NCBI GenBank assembly: GCA_032433595.1
Contig: JASWJB010000070.1
Span: 92,935-156,934 of the forward strand
Direction of reading: 5' to 3'
Origin: Conoideocrella luteorostrata
Taxonomy: Eukaryota > Ascomycota > Sordariomycetes > Hypocreales > Clavicipitaceae
Length of the DNA stretch: 64,000 nucleotides
Each line of letters starts with the position of its first letter. The stretch's first letter is position 1. The translations under genes were made by a program, and so were the position numbers. This document shows, piece after piece, positions 38,991 through 49,589 of this stretch. Below the pieces are notes generated by a model. It made no database searches, was not told the origin of the DNA, and was given only the letters and a program-made list of their open reading frames with translations.

Positions 38991-40010
38991 ATGCCCTCCC
39001 TCCCCAAGACCTACAAGGCTGTTGTTATCAACAAAGCCAACGACCCCTTCAAGCTTCAAGATGTCGAGCTGAAGCACCCCGGTCCCGACCAAATCCTTGT
39101 CAAAGTGCTCGCATGCGGTGTGTGCTTCTCAGACGTGGGCATCGCAGGTGGCCACTACGGCAATGTCTTTCCCCGAATCCCCGGGCACGAAATCGTCGGT
39201 GATGTGGTCGAGCTCGGCGAGGGCGTGAAACACCTCCAGCTAGGGCAGCGAGTTGGTGGCCCTTGGCATGGCGGCCACGATGGCCACTGCAGACAGTGTC
39301 AGCGCAGCCAGTTCCAGATGTGTCAGAATGCACTGGTTAACGGATATACCCGAGACGGTGGCTTTGCCGAGTATGTTCTTCTCCAGCAGGAAGCAGTCGT
39401 TCGTGTGCCCAGAGAGCTTGACGCCGCTGAAGTTGCCCCTTTGCTATGCGCCGGGGTTACGGTCTTCAATGGAATTCGCAAGATGCATGTCGAGCAAGGC
39501 GCCCTAGTCGCCGTCCAGGGTTTAGGAGGCCTTGGCCATCTTGCCGTTCAGTACGCAAACCACATGGGGTACGAAGTAGTCGTCCTATCTTCCGGTGATG
39601 ACAAGGCCGATTTTGCAAGGAAACTCGGTGCTCACCACTACATCAACACAAAGACCTCTGATGCCCCAACGGAGCTGACCAAGCTTGGCGGTGCCGGTCT
39701 CATCGTCCAGACTGCTCCTAACCCCAAGGTTGTGAGCACGTTACTAGGAGGCTGCGCTCCAGGCGGCAAGCTTTTGTGCTTAGCCCCCGTTGGCAACATC
39801 GAGTTGGATAGTGTCAAGATGGTGCTTCAGAATTTGAGTGTTCATGGCTGGCCTAGCGGTCACGCTCTCGACAGCGAGGAGGCCATTCGATTTGCGCAGA
39901 CACACAACATCAAGTGCATGGTTGATAAGTACCCTCTTGCCGATGTTCAGAAAGCCGTGGATAGCTTGGTTGCCGGCAAGCCGAGATTCCGAAATGTCTT
40001 GACAATGTAG
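38991..40010 (+). CDS. Zinc-dependent alcohol dehydrogenase (MDR family)
   Basis: Intronless medium-chain dehydrogenase of 339 residues, acting on alcohols/aldehydes with NAD(P). The catalytic zinc site is visible in ACGVCFSDVG and PGHEIVG. The coenzyme fold carries GLGGLGHLAVQYA. The structural zinc loop (GGHDGHCRQCQRSQFQMC) has only three of the usual four cysteines, an Asp standing at the first position; this variant occurs in a fungal ADH subgroup. The TATA box and pyrimidine-rich leader suggest strong or regulated expression. Substrate range cannot be read from the sequence. Confidence 0.9.
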   Translation: MPSLPKTYKAVVINKANDPFKLQDVELKHPGPDQILVKVLACGVCFSDVGIAGGHYGNVFPRIPGHEIVGDVVELGEGVKHLQLGQRVGGPWHGGHDGHCRQCQRSQFQMCQNALVNGYTRDGGFAEYVLLQQEAVVRVPRELDAAEVAPLLCAGVTVFNGIRKMHVEQGALVAVQGLGGLGHLAVQYANHMGYEVVVLSSGDDKADFARKLGAHHYINTKTSDAPTELTKLGGAGLIVQTAPNPKVVSTLLGGCAPGGKLLCLAPVGNIELDSVKMVLQNLSVHGWPSGHALDSEEAIRFAQTHNIKCMVDKYPLADVQKAVDSLVAGKPRFRNVLTM

Positions 40011-40577
40011 ATGATGGGTGAATCGGAGGATCAGAGAATATGAGGATAGCGTCAGAGTATGTTTGATAGCGTCGGGGTTCGTTTTATTTTGGGGGCGGCA
40101 TCTTGCAATTTGGGGTTTAAGGAGGAAGTTAACGGGCTGTTCGAATTATATACTTCAATGTAAGCATCATCACTTCAAGGATTCCTCGCATGCTATTCGG
40201 TCTTCGACTCATGCTGCGCAAGTAAGTTGGCGCCGCGTGTAGATAACTGGCACAAACGGACGTGCCATTAGATGATAATTCGAGAATCCGCTCAAACGAA
40301 GGAGGTGTATTGTACCATATTCGTCGCGGGCTGTAGGCTACTTAAATTTAATTTGTAATCTAGGGTAGGAGCCCGTGGAAGAAAAATTGCCTAGCCTGTT
40401 TGGCACGCTTCCCGACCCCACCATGAACTTCTTCTAGCAGCAGGTCCTCCAAGATTCTCCAACAAAAAATCTCAGAGCCATTCCGTGCAGCGTCGCAAGG
40501 CCATAACACCGGGCAATTAAGTTCGACATCACCAGCGCATTCTTATCGACCGGCCGTCTTGTCTTCGACAAAATATC
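40011..40577. other. Intergenic, no gene recognised
   Basis: 3' region of the alcohol dehydrogenase gene and promoter of the exosome gene. Confidence 0.5.
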
Positions 40578-41478
40578 ATGCCTCTCGACACGTCAACATA
40601 CTCATTAGCCCTACTTCGCGTTGATGGCCGTCGCTGGAACGAATTACGCCGCCTACACGCTCAGATCCGAACCCAAGATGCTGCGGATGGATCCTCATAT
40701 TTCGAAATGGGCCATACAAAAGTCATGTGTGTCGTGACAGGTCCCTCAGAACAGCAGCAACAGCAACAGACACAGCGCAGAGGAGGGCAAGCGTCCGGGC
40801 GCGATACTGCTTCAATCAATGTAAACGTCGTCATTGCTGGGTTTTCGAGCGTAGATCGCAAGAAGAGGGGCCGCAATGATAAGTGAGTACTGGCAATTGT
40901 TGGTTTTGGGTCTACGAGCTCTGTCCATTAGTCGGCCAAATTACTGACGTTGTAATGTGGAAAGACGGATACAGGAAATCGAAATCACAATCGCAAGAGC
41001 ACTGTCTTCCACTGTCCACACCCATCTTTTCCCTCACTCATCAATCACGGTATCACTGCATGTCCTGTCGCAAGACGGCTCTCTCTTAGCAGCACTGATT
41101 AATGCCGCCACTCTTGCCGTCATCGATGCAGGTATCCCCATGACTGACTACATCGCTGCTTGTACAGCTGGATCCACGTCTTCGTACGCAGTAGGTGACG
41201 ACTCGGCCGACCCTCTACTCGACCTGAATAACCAAGAAGAACAAGAGCTGCCGTTTCTCACAGTGGCATCGCTCGGCGATAGCGATCGAGTTGTGGCTCT
41301 GGTCTGTGAGAGTCGTGTTCAGGTTAGCCGCCTGGAAGGTATGCTGGTTGTTGGACTCGATGGGTGCAAACAGGTCAAGAAGTTTCTTGACAAGACCATA
41401 AAGGACAAAGGCGTCAAGATGATGAAAGAAGGCGCTGTTCAGCGTTGCGACACTATGATAATGGACCTAGACGAATAG
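40578..41478 (+). CDS. RRP41: Exosome complex core subunit Rrp41 (Ski6), RNase PH fold
   Basis: Core ring subunit of the RNA exosome, which processes and degrades RNA 3' ends in nucleus and cytoplasm. Two exons (40578-40882, 40965-41478) give 272 residues. RVDGRRWNELRRLHAQI, DGSSYFEMGHTKVMCVVTGPSE, RIQEIEITIARALSSTVHTHLFPHSSITV, DGSLLAALINAATLAVIDAGIPM and CKQVKKFLDKTI match Rrp41 in order. As in other eukaryotes the phosphorolytic residues are not expected to be active. A polyglutamine/glycine insert (EQQQQQQTQRRGG) is a local expansion. It converges with the disulfide isomerase gene. Confidence 0.93.
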
Positions 41479-41651
41479 ACGGACATGGATACATTCAATA
41501 TCGATGATGGCTTATGTGAAGAGAACACCGGCGAGCACGAACACAGGATGGTACTGTACTTTTCAGATCCACAGTTTCGTGCATTATCGCGTGTCAGAGG
41601 GCTTCTGTGATTTGGCTTTTTATTTTTCTCGGGCTAGGTCTACAGATGCTT

Positions 41652-43131
41652 TTAGAGCTCCTCATGCTTAATATCCTCAGCATGCGCTTCCTCGGAGGCT
41701 GTCTCTGTGGACGTGGTTGAGGTTGAGGTTTCTTTCTCAACCTCCTCGAAAATAATCTCCTTGGGCAGCTTCTTCTTGGTACCCTCACCCATTTTGATTG
41801 CGTCGATCCAAGACTCAACGCTCTCGACACCAAAATCACCCTCATAGTGTCTCCACCAGGCGCGACGAGCGTTAATGGCGACAAGTTCAACATCGGCACC
41901 GAGATCCAGTAGCTTTCGGACACTGTCAACCCCCTCGACCTTGCTAGGGATGGCCAGGAAGGGGAAGAGTTGTCTGTGTCCCTGTGTATATTTGGTGTTG
42001 AGGTGGGATAGAGAGGCCGTTACTCTATCGCTCTTCTCGGAGGCGTCGTCAGGAATAAAGGCCAGAATGCAGGTGTGAGCCTTTGCATGGAGGCACTTCT
42101 CGGCTAGTATTTCCTTGGTGGCGATAGTAGTGATGGAAATAACCTCCGGAGTTGAAGCCGCCGCCTCGGCCGTGGTGGTAGTTTCGCTGGAAGTTGTAGA
42201 TTCTTTCGACTTGCTCTCGGCGGAAGATTTCTTTTTCTTATCCTCATCCTTGGCTTTCTTCGTGTCGCCCTTAGCTTTGGCCTTGGCCTTGGCCGGAGCA
42301 GGATCCGGGTTCGGCTGGCCAGCCTGCTTCAAGAATTCCACCATGTCCGTCTTCTTCAGCTCACCATCGTATACAATAGGTTCCTTGTCTCCACCCGGTA
42401 CAAGCACGAATGTGGGAAACTTTTTAATGCCAAACTTCTCAACTGCTTTGGTCTCCTTGTCACGTACTTGTCCCACGGAAATGACATCTAAAAAGTCGAT
42501 GGCAAGGCTTCGCAACAGTGCGCTTGTAGTTCCCTTGTCAGTGAACAAAATCGCCTTGGGCTTGTCGCCATCCAAGAAAGTGTACAAGTCCTTATCAGCA
42601 ACCCGCGTGACGTGATTATTGATTTTGCTCACAAGCGCCTCAGCCATACCCGTGGCTGTACGGGCGCCTTGGTAGTCCTCAACGATGGGTTTACTCCCAG
42701 GCTTCTTGCCAGGGCGCACAATCTTGAGGGTAGGGAAGCCCTGGATGCCCATGCCGCCACAGAACTGCTTGTTCATCTCATCGTCGCAGTCAATAGCGGC
42801 AACTTTGGCTAGGCCTTCCAAGTTTTTAGCAGCCTTCTCGTACGCCGGCTTTAGATTCTTGCAGTGGCCGCACCATGGGGCGTAGAACTCAACAAGCTAG
42901 GGATAATGTCAGCCTTGGGCTTCGAACATTGTGGCGCTACAAATGGGAAGGCTTTCTAATGAGGCTTGGTGGGTGGTGGCATACCGAAGTGTGGTTTGAT
43001 TGAGCAATCAAGGTATGGTATGTTTTGGCATTGAGTTGAAGAACCGGCGAGTTCTTGGTGTACATGCCACTCACAGAGGGAACGGAGGCCAACACAGCCG
43101 TGAGGGCAGCGACAGCAACAGGGTGGTGCAT
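41652..43131 (-). CDS. ER protein disulfide isomerase, single WCGHC site
   Basis: Endoplasmic-reticulum thiol oxidoreductase. Two exons (43131-42985, 42896-41652) give 463 residues. A signal peptide (MHHPVAVAALTAVLASVPSVSG) leads into a thioredoxin domain with LVEFYAPWCGHCKNLKPAYE, FPTLKI and the expected charge pattern. A second thioredoxin-like domain (ILFTDKGTTSALLRSL, KFPTFVLVPGG) lacks a CxxC. It is followed by a Lys/Ala/Glu-rich low-complexity linker and a further domain. The C-terminus KHEEL matches the HDEL-type retention signal with Glu for Asp. The architecture is that of Mpd1-like fungal PDIs. The intron falls just before the active site. Confidence 0.9.
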
Positions 43132-43764
43132 GATGACTTAGAGTGGTAGTGTTTGCAATTGCGATGCTGCGAAAATATCAATGGGCATCCAAAAGGACAC
43201 TCTTTGCCTCTCGAGAAGTTGAAGAAAGACAAGACTTTTTCACTCGCGGTGGATGAAAATAGTAGCAAGTCCGGATGGAACCCCGGGACGGCAAAAAGGC
43301 CACGGTGTAACTTTTAACTGAATGCCTGTAATCGTCAGTGTCCGAATGCCTCCAGGCACTGCAGCGCCGGCCAACAACGCAGTAACCCCCAGACACGGGC
43401 AGCGCCAGGGGTCTGCTGTTGTGGCGCCAGCTATAACTAGAGCTTGTCTTGATTAACTACCAAGGAGCTTTAGAAGGGGCGAGCGGGGCAGGCAGCTGTC
43501 AATACCTGGTTGGTCTGCTGCGCTCTCGGGGACGTCACCCAACAGCTGTGACGCGACCACTGCGGGGTTTGCTAGGATCATCGCCAGTCATCGCATCGTT
43601 TAATTCCTAGACAATCATCAGTCGCAGATCATCCTCTGAACCACTACTTGCCATAATCCCCCGCGGAGCTGCGGCTACCCTTCAACGACTATATTGGGCG
43701 TCCTATATCCTCCGCATCGCTACATCCCCCCGACCTTTCTGCCCGCCCTCGAAACTTTCCTGAA
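43132..43764. promoter_or_regulatory. Divergent promoter, disulfide isomerase and Vta1
   Basis: The two genes are transcribed away from each other across 633 bp. No gene or clear TATA element is visible, as expected for housekeeping genes. Confidence 0.45.
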
Positions 43765-45031
43765 ATGAGCACCGAGCAGCTGCCACCCGCCCTCAAAATC
43801 CCCGAGGTTAGCCGCTTCATCAATCGCGCAAACCAGCTTCGCACAATCAAGCCCGCCATAGCGTATTGGTGTAAGTCTTCCACAAGACCAACTTGCAGCA
43901 TGCACGTCAGAAGCTGAAAGTGTCCTATCACCTAGGCGAATACCATGCCGTCAACCAGATCGTGACAAAGAGCCTCCACACATCCGACGATGACTGCTTC
44001 GCCTATACAAAATCGTTGATTGAGCGGCTGGAGGCTACGAAGACGGAGCGCGCAGAAGACGATGCCATCGTGGATAATGTAGCTGGACAAGCCTATGTCG
44101 AGCAATTTGCTCAAGAGACGTTTAGTCGGGCAGAACGAGCCATGCGTGCCAACAAGGTGACGAAGTATGGCATACATGTCCTGCTCTGTCTTTCCTTTTG
44201 AAAGGAGAAACCTGACCAAGGGAATTTGTTTCTTATGATGTTGCGTAATAGAAGCTGACGGATGTATCCTATCCTAGACAAACGGCAAATACCTTCGACG
44301 CCGCAGCAACCTTCTTCGACCTCACTCACGAATGGGGCACGCCAGAAGCCGAGGTCCTCCAAAAGATCAAGTTCGCCAAATGGAACGCTGCGCGTATACT
44401 CAAAGCCATACGAGAAGGCAAAGACCCCAACGAATCGAATCCGCAAATCGAAGAAGTGCCGGAGCAACTCCTGAGCCCGAACGACCCTGCGGTACAACAA
44501 ATCACGAGCCCCTCAGGACCACCTGTCGCGTCTGTTGAGGAAGTTGCTGATACTGGGGAGCCATCTGCGCCACCCGTCCAAGAAGGCTATTTCCCTCATT
44601 CTGCCCCTGCAGCCGAGCCTTTTGTCCCATCACCATTAAGTCAGAGTCCTGGTCCTTCAGCCTCTGGCATACCGCCGCCTCCAGCACAAGTGTCCCCAGT
44701 GCCGTCGCCGGGGTTTCAAATACCAATGCAACCATCTCCCCAAATCCCGACTAAGCTGCCGTCCCAATTTGCACCACCTCCTCCCGAACCATCAGTTCCT
44801 CCCCCACAGATTTGGCAGCATACGCCAACTGCTCCCACATCTGCTCCGATCCCTGCAAGACAGGCTGCTCCTCTAGGGCCACCAACGACGGCGCAATTCA
44901 CTTCCAATCACAAGAGCATGGACCAGGCGCAAAAGCATGCGAAATGGGCAATATCAGCGCTGAATTTTGAGGATGTACCTACTGCTGTGCAGGAGTTACG
45001 GAATGCGCTGGCTATGCTTGGGGCTCAATAA
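43765..45031 (+). CDS. VTA1: Vta1-like ESCRT accessory protein (LIP5 homologue)
   Basis: Cytosolic regulator of the Vps4 ATPase in multivesicular body sorting. Three exons (43765-43870, 43936-44164, 44278-45031) join in phase. The N-terminal tandem-MIT-like part carries PPALKIPEVSRFINRANQLRTIKPAIAYWCEYHAVNQI and ANTFDAAATFFDLTHEWG followed by IKFAKWNAARILKAI. A long proline-rich linker follows, and the last 40 residues (QAQKHAKWAISALNFEDVPTAVQELRNALAMLG) form the Vps4-binding VSL helix pair. The order and the C-terminal domain are diagnostic. Intron 2 uses the donor at 44165, needed to keep frame. Confidence 0.92.
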
Positions 45032-45685
45032 CGATCATGCCGTAGCTGGAATAAGTATTAGGATCCTACCACCCCAGCATTTCCGAGTGAGTCTTGCCAT
45101 GATACAGTGATAGATGCGACAAAACATTTAACCGAGGTTTCTTGTGTGCGCAATGGCGAATAGTTGCTTGATTCCTACCCCGTAACAAGTCTGGCGTTAG
45201 ACGACTTAATTTGAAACCATAATACTCAAAGAAACACAAGATCTCACACAAGCTGATGATGCCTGCCAACATAGCCAGTATCGACTGACTTAGTGTATGT
45301 AATGTTGAATGCCACCAGGTTCAGGAGCTGTTTCACAGCTACTAATAACTAATGAGAACTCGCTAAGACTACTTTTCACCTGCCAACCATTGGATTCTTA
45401 CATGTAGTATACAAATTATCTATCTTTCGTTCGTCTGTTCGCCCGCGTGGCAAGCACCTTGCTTACCCGCCCAACAAAATGCAAGAATGCGTTCTATGTG
45501 CGGAATGCCCACCTACCGCTTGACTCTGCCCGACAATATATAAGAATCAGTGTCCTGAATGAACACCGCCCATGCCTCTTGTAGACTTCCTCTGCTTTTG
45601 GGGTTTTTACAATTACACGATAAAATGTTGAAAAAGTGGGGAGACGTCCGAGGACGACCGTTTAGGGGAGGTTCGTACGCGATTT
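45032..45685. other. Convergent 3' intergenic region
   Basis: This lies between the 3' ends of the Vta1 and Tim50 genes. No gene is recognised. Confidence 0.55.
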
Positions 45686-47371
45686 TTATGCCTTCTTTTC
45701 TGCGCCCGTTGTGTCACTGCTAGGCTTTGATCCGAACATGCCGGAGAAGGATCCCATCATGCTGCTCATGGCCTCTTGCTGTGCCTTCTCCATGGCGACC
45801 TGCTCTTCCTTCAGCCACTTCTCGCCATTTTCACGAATCTCCTTCTCCAGGAGCTCATAGTTCCGTTGGCCTCGTTCTCTGGCGAGGTCCTGCAACATTT
45901 TGCCCTGCGAAAAGGCCTCTGATGGGTTTTGTTCACCTTCAGGGGCCATGGTCATGCTCATGTTGCTTGATTTGAGACCCAGAAGGTTGCTCAATGCCCC
46001 GACTCCAGATCCTTTAGTCTTCTTTTTCTGCTCTAGCTGCTTGTTGAACTCCTTCCGTGCAATGGCCTCTCGACGAGCAAATTCGGTCGGAATGTGTTTG
46101 CCTTCGAAGGATTTGAGAACCTTGCGAACGTCGGAGTATTGCATTGTGTGGATGTATTCAAGGAAAGGAATCAACCCGACCAGGTCATTATCTTTGGAGT
46201 TCCCCTTCCAAGGCTCTAGGACAATGGCGTTTTCCGGTTGCTTGCGTACATGCTGCGCTTTGGTGTCGATGATGATGACCTTGGACAAGTCTCTGTTTAG
46301 GTAAGAAAGGTCCTGCGTATTGTTTGGTCAGTTATTGGAGATTATATAGGGCCCGGTGAAGAGGGAGATTTTACGTACCTTGACGATTTCACCATCCTCA
46401 TACTTCGTCGCTTCGCGATACAGCGGCCACATGATGAAGCGGAAGGGATCCAGTTTGCGGACAATGGGTTCGCCCATAGCGAATGGCACGCTGGTGAACA
46501 GCACCAGCTCATAGTATTGACTAAGATATCGAACAAAGTAGTCCATTCCAGGGCGCTTGGCCACTCTCCAGCCATGCTCACGAGTCCATTCACTGTGCAC
46601 AAGAAGATCATCCAAGCTTAGGCAGAGCGTGTATGGGCGCTCGAAGCTGGGGTCGGGATCGGGAAGAAGCTTGTCGAAGGCGGGATCTTGGTAATACGAG
46701 ACGGACTCGCCCATACGAGCTCTGACCCTCTGCCACCAGAGCGTAGGGGACCAGCCGTTCGGAACATCGCTGTGGCGCTCGGCCTCGATGACATCGTCCC
46801 AGTCGCGGCCCATGTAGAGCACAGCAAATGATCCGCCAGAGGCCGCGACAAGCAGCACAAATCTGGTCCACCATTTGCGATTGCGATCGCTCGTGGAAAC
46901 GTATTCTGGGCGTTCTCGCTTTCCGCGACCATCGGAACCCTCCTCCTCTAATTCGACGGCTTCCAAGGCCGACTGAGACTTGCCGGAGTGTTGTCGCAAT
47001 TCATCCCCCAAGGTCGAAGGAATACCTTGCGTTAGATCCGGGAGTTTATGGAAAGGAATAGACTCGGCCTCTTTCGAATCTTGGGATGCTTCTGCTGCGT
47101 TTTCACTGGAGGTAATAGGTTCCTGCGAGGCGGCAGATTTGGGATCGGTTTTCGGCTGGGGGGTCGAGGACGACGGCGACGGCGGCTTTTGAGTCTCGTT
47201 CCTGCTAGCATTGCCCTTGTTCTTGTCGGTCTTGTTGCTCGCAAAGGTTCGCAGGCTTGGATACAAGAAGACAGGTGTTTGCCGACTGCGCAAAGCTGGT
47301 GAAGCGGCCGACTTTGATAGCTGAGAGGCAATCTGGCCCATGCGCGGGGCGCGGGCTATTCTAGACAGCAT
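45686..47371 (-). CDS. TIM50: Mitochondrial inner-membrane import receptor Tim50
   Basis: Receptor subunit of the TIM23 complex that guides presequence proteins across the inner membrane. Two exons (47371-46379, 46312-45686) give 539 residues. An Arg-rich, acid-free presequence ([24 protein letters not shown]) precedes a low-complexity linker, one transmembrane helix ([18 protein letters not shown]) and an FCP1/NIF domain in the intermembrane space: [48 protein letters not shown], then [25 protein letters not shown]. The phosphatase motif DxDxT is replaced by LDDLLVHS, as in other Tim50 proteins, so it is a receptor and not an enzyme. The C-terminus is Gln/Met-rich and helical. Confidence 0.94.
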
Positions 47372-48328
47372 CTTGACCGATGAACCACAGGTGCCAACAA
47401 TTATGTCGAGTCCAGTTAAGAATAGCAGGCGTTCACAGGCCTATCGCATTGATAACCAGCGCTGTCGTGATGTGATGCTGGACTGGTTGACTGGACAGAC
47501 AGACCAAGAACCAAAAAAGTAGGGGATCTGTAAAAGAAAGCTGGGAGAATGATCCCTTTTTTTCCCGCCCCGGCCTGTGTTAGGTGGATTCTGAGCTGTT
47601 ACGCAGCAGGTCCGCACTGATGACATGGCTGGCTGAATAGCTGTCTGGCCGCTGAAAATTTACCTCTGCTAGCCCTTCTGATCGGATATTCGTTTTCGCC
47701 GTGGCCCGATGTTGTCAGCGGCACCGGCAGGAAATGCTCGGGCACACCCGGATTTTACACCAGTCAAATATGGGCTACACGTGATATGATGTGTGGTCCT
47801 GTCTCCGTATCGTCTCTCCCATTGGATGAAAGCATCGTCAAGTCGGTCGAAGGGCTGGACGTTTCTGAGCACGGGTACTTCCCCTCACATCAACATCACG
47901 AGACCACTCTATGTAGATTCGGCCAGGGGATGATTTACTTAGACCTTTCTTTGACTTGCACTCTCCGCTACGACCTGTATCGCCTCTCTTTCAGTCTAAT
48001 CAACGGCACTAGGATGCCTGCGTGTTCTGCATTTTAAAGGGTGGTCTGTCCATGTCCTTGCGACTCAGCCATGGCGCCATCCTCTACGAGCCGACTCGCT
48101 ATCCGAGACTTACTTCTTAGCCATTGAGTTCATCGCCCGGAATATTTGACGGGCGCCGATATTGCGTTCAGCATCTGCTGCAGATATACCTTTTGCGACC
48201 ATCGTCCCACAAACTATTTGTAGTCCTATCCTGTACTGGTCGGAGTTTGCATGAAAATCGCCACCCACGCAGTTCCGCTTGGCCCATGCCAGAACCGGCC
48301 GGCGCATTTCCCATCTTATCATCTCAAT
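47372..48328. promoter_or_regulatory. Divergent promoter, Tim50 and F-box-like gene
   Basis: A 957-bp interval between two divergent starts. Short frames on both strands show no family signature. Confidence 0.45.
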
Positions 48329-49297
48329 ATGGCTAGGCGCTCGGCGAGAAGAGGCTCCAGGTCTATGACTGTCCTCATGCCTCGACACGGTACAACACTG
48401 CAATCTGATGCACCAACTGGTCCGACGAATTCTTCCCGTCCAACAGCCTCTACATCCGAAGTTGCCGTGGACGATGAAGTCAATAAGTTTTCAATTGCCT
48501 CCCTGACACTTGATACACCACTCATACCGTTAAAGCGCAAGAGTCGCGTTCCCAAGAAACCGTTTCCGTTCCTTGAACTACCTTCAGAGCTGCGAGTCAA
48601 AGTTTACGAGCATTACTTTAGCGATACCGATAAAGTTTTGGATCTGGGACCAGAAAACTACAAGCGCATACACAAGACTCTTGGTTTCATGCGTGTATCT
48701 AAGCAGATGCATGCTGAAGCGACCCATTTCTTCTACACTACTCGAAGCATACGACTTTTCCCTACTTATCCAGGACGGTACTTCAAGTCGAAAAGGCCAA
48801 TGCTCGCTCGGTTAAAGCGAAATCAACGGGAATGTCTCACGTCACTGGAGCTTCGTCTTGGCCCTGGTTGGGGTGCGCCCCCTCGAGGATGGGTTGTAAA
48901 TGAGGCGCTTGGCCTCAGAGACTGTGTCAATGTGCGCAAACTGACAGTTTATGTGGAATGCGACCCGAGCGACAGCACATTCAAAGGGTTTCGCCGTTCA
49001 GAGGGCTTCTACGAAGACTTCAGCGCTAGGTTACTTACAAGTGTGCTTGCGGAGCTTCCTGAACTTAGTACAATTGAATTTGATGCATTTCCCAGCGTCA
49101 AGAAAACCGGTGACATGATGCGCGGTTTGCTTGACGTGGCAGCCGAATCGAAGCGGCTCATTCAATGGGGGCCTGAACGTGGATGGACAGACGGTCCAGA
49201 GATGAAAGAGAAACCTCTTCAAGATCACGCCGCACAATTTAGAGACGGCATTTCCATGCAGGACCACCTGTCACATAATGTATTAGTTGCGGCATAA
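48329..49297 (+). CDS. F-box-like protein of unknown target
   Basis: Intronless protein with an F-box-like segment (FPFLELPSELRVKVYEHYF) followed by LGFMRVSKQMHAEATHFFYTTRSIRLFP, a combination common in fungal proteins that may recruit substrates to SCF ubiquitin ligases. The N-terminus is basic (MARRSARRGSRS). The rest, including LRLGPGWGAPPRGWVVNEALGLRDC, shows no further domain that I recognise. The start at 48329 is preferred for its better context; an in-frame ATG at 48251 would add 26 residues. 322 residues from the chosen start. Confidence 0.75.
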   Translation: MARRSARRGSRSMTVLMPRHGTTLQSDAPTGPTNSSRPTASTSEVAVDDEVNKFSIASLTLDTPLIPLKRKSRVPKKPFPFLELPSELRVKVYEHYFSDTDKVLDLGPENYKRIHKTLGFMRVSKQMHAEATHFFYTTRSIRLFPTYPGRYFKSKRPMLARLKRNQRECLTSLELRLGPGWGAPPRGWVVNEALGLRDCVNVRKLTVYVECDPSDSTFKGFRRSEGFYEDFSARLLTSVLAELPELSTIEFDAFPSVKKTGDMMRGLLDVAAESKRLIQWGPERGWTDGPEMKEKPLQDHAAQFRDGISMQDHLSHNVLVAA

Positions 49298-49589
49298 TCG
49301 TATTGTCGAACACGTTCATTTATAAGACTTTGGGGCTCAGGACTATTTTGGCGTCTGGAGCTTGGCTCATCTTGTACATAGGTTGGAAGGTGTAAATACG
49401 AGCTCATTTTCTCTCACGGGTCTTTTGTCGTGTACATGGCGATAAATGTCAAGGCATTGTAACTTGGTCATCCTGTCAGCTAACACCATTATAAACCATT
49501 ACACTTGTCTCCTTGCAATGCAACCGATCACCCGCATCAGCCCTGTTTTTGACTGTCCACAATAGCAGCCTATTCACTCTTGCTCCAGA
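49298..49589. other. Convergent 3' intergenic region
   Basis: This separates the F-box-like gene from the end of the cysteine-rich repeat gene. Nothing is recognised. Confidence 0.5.
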
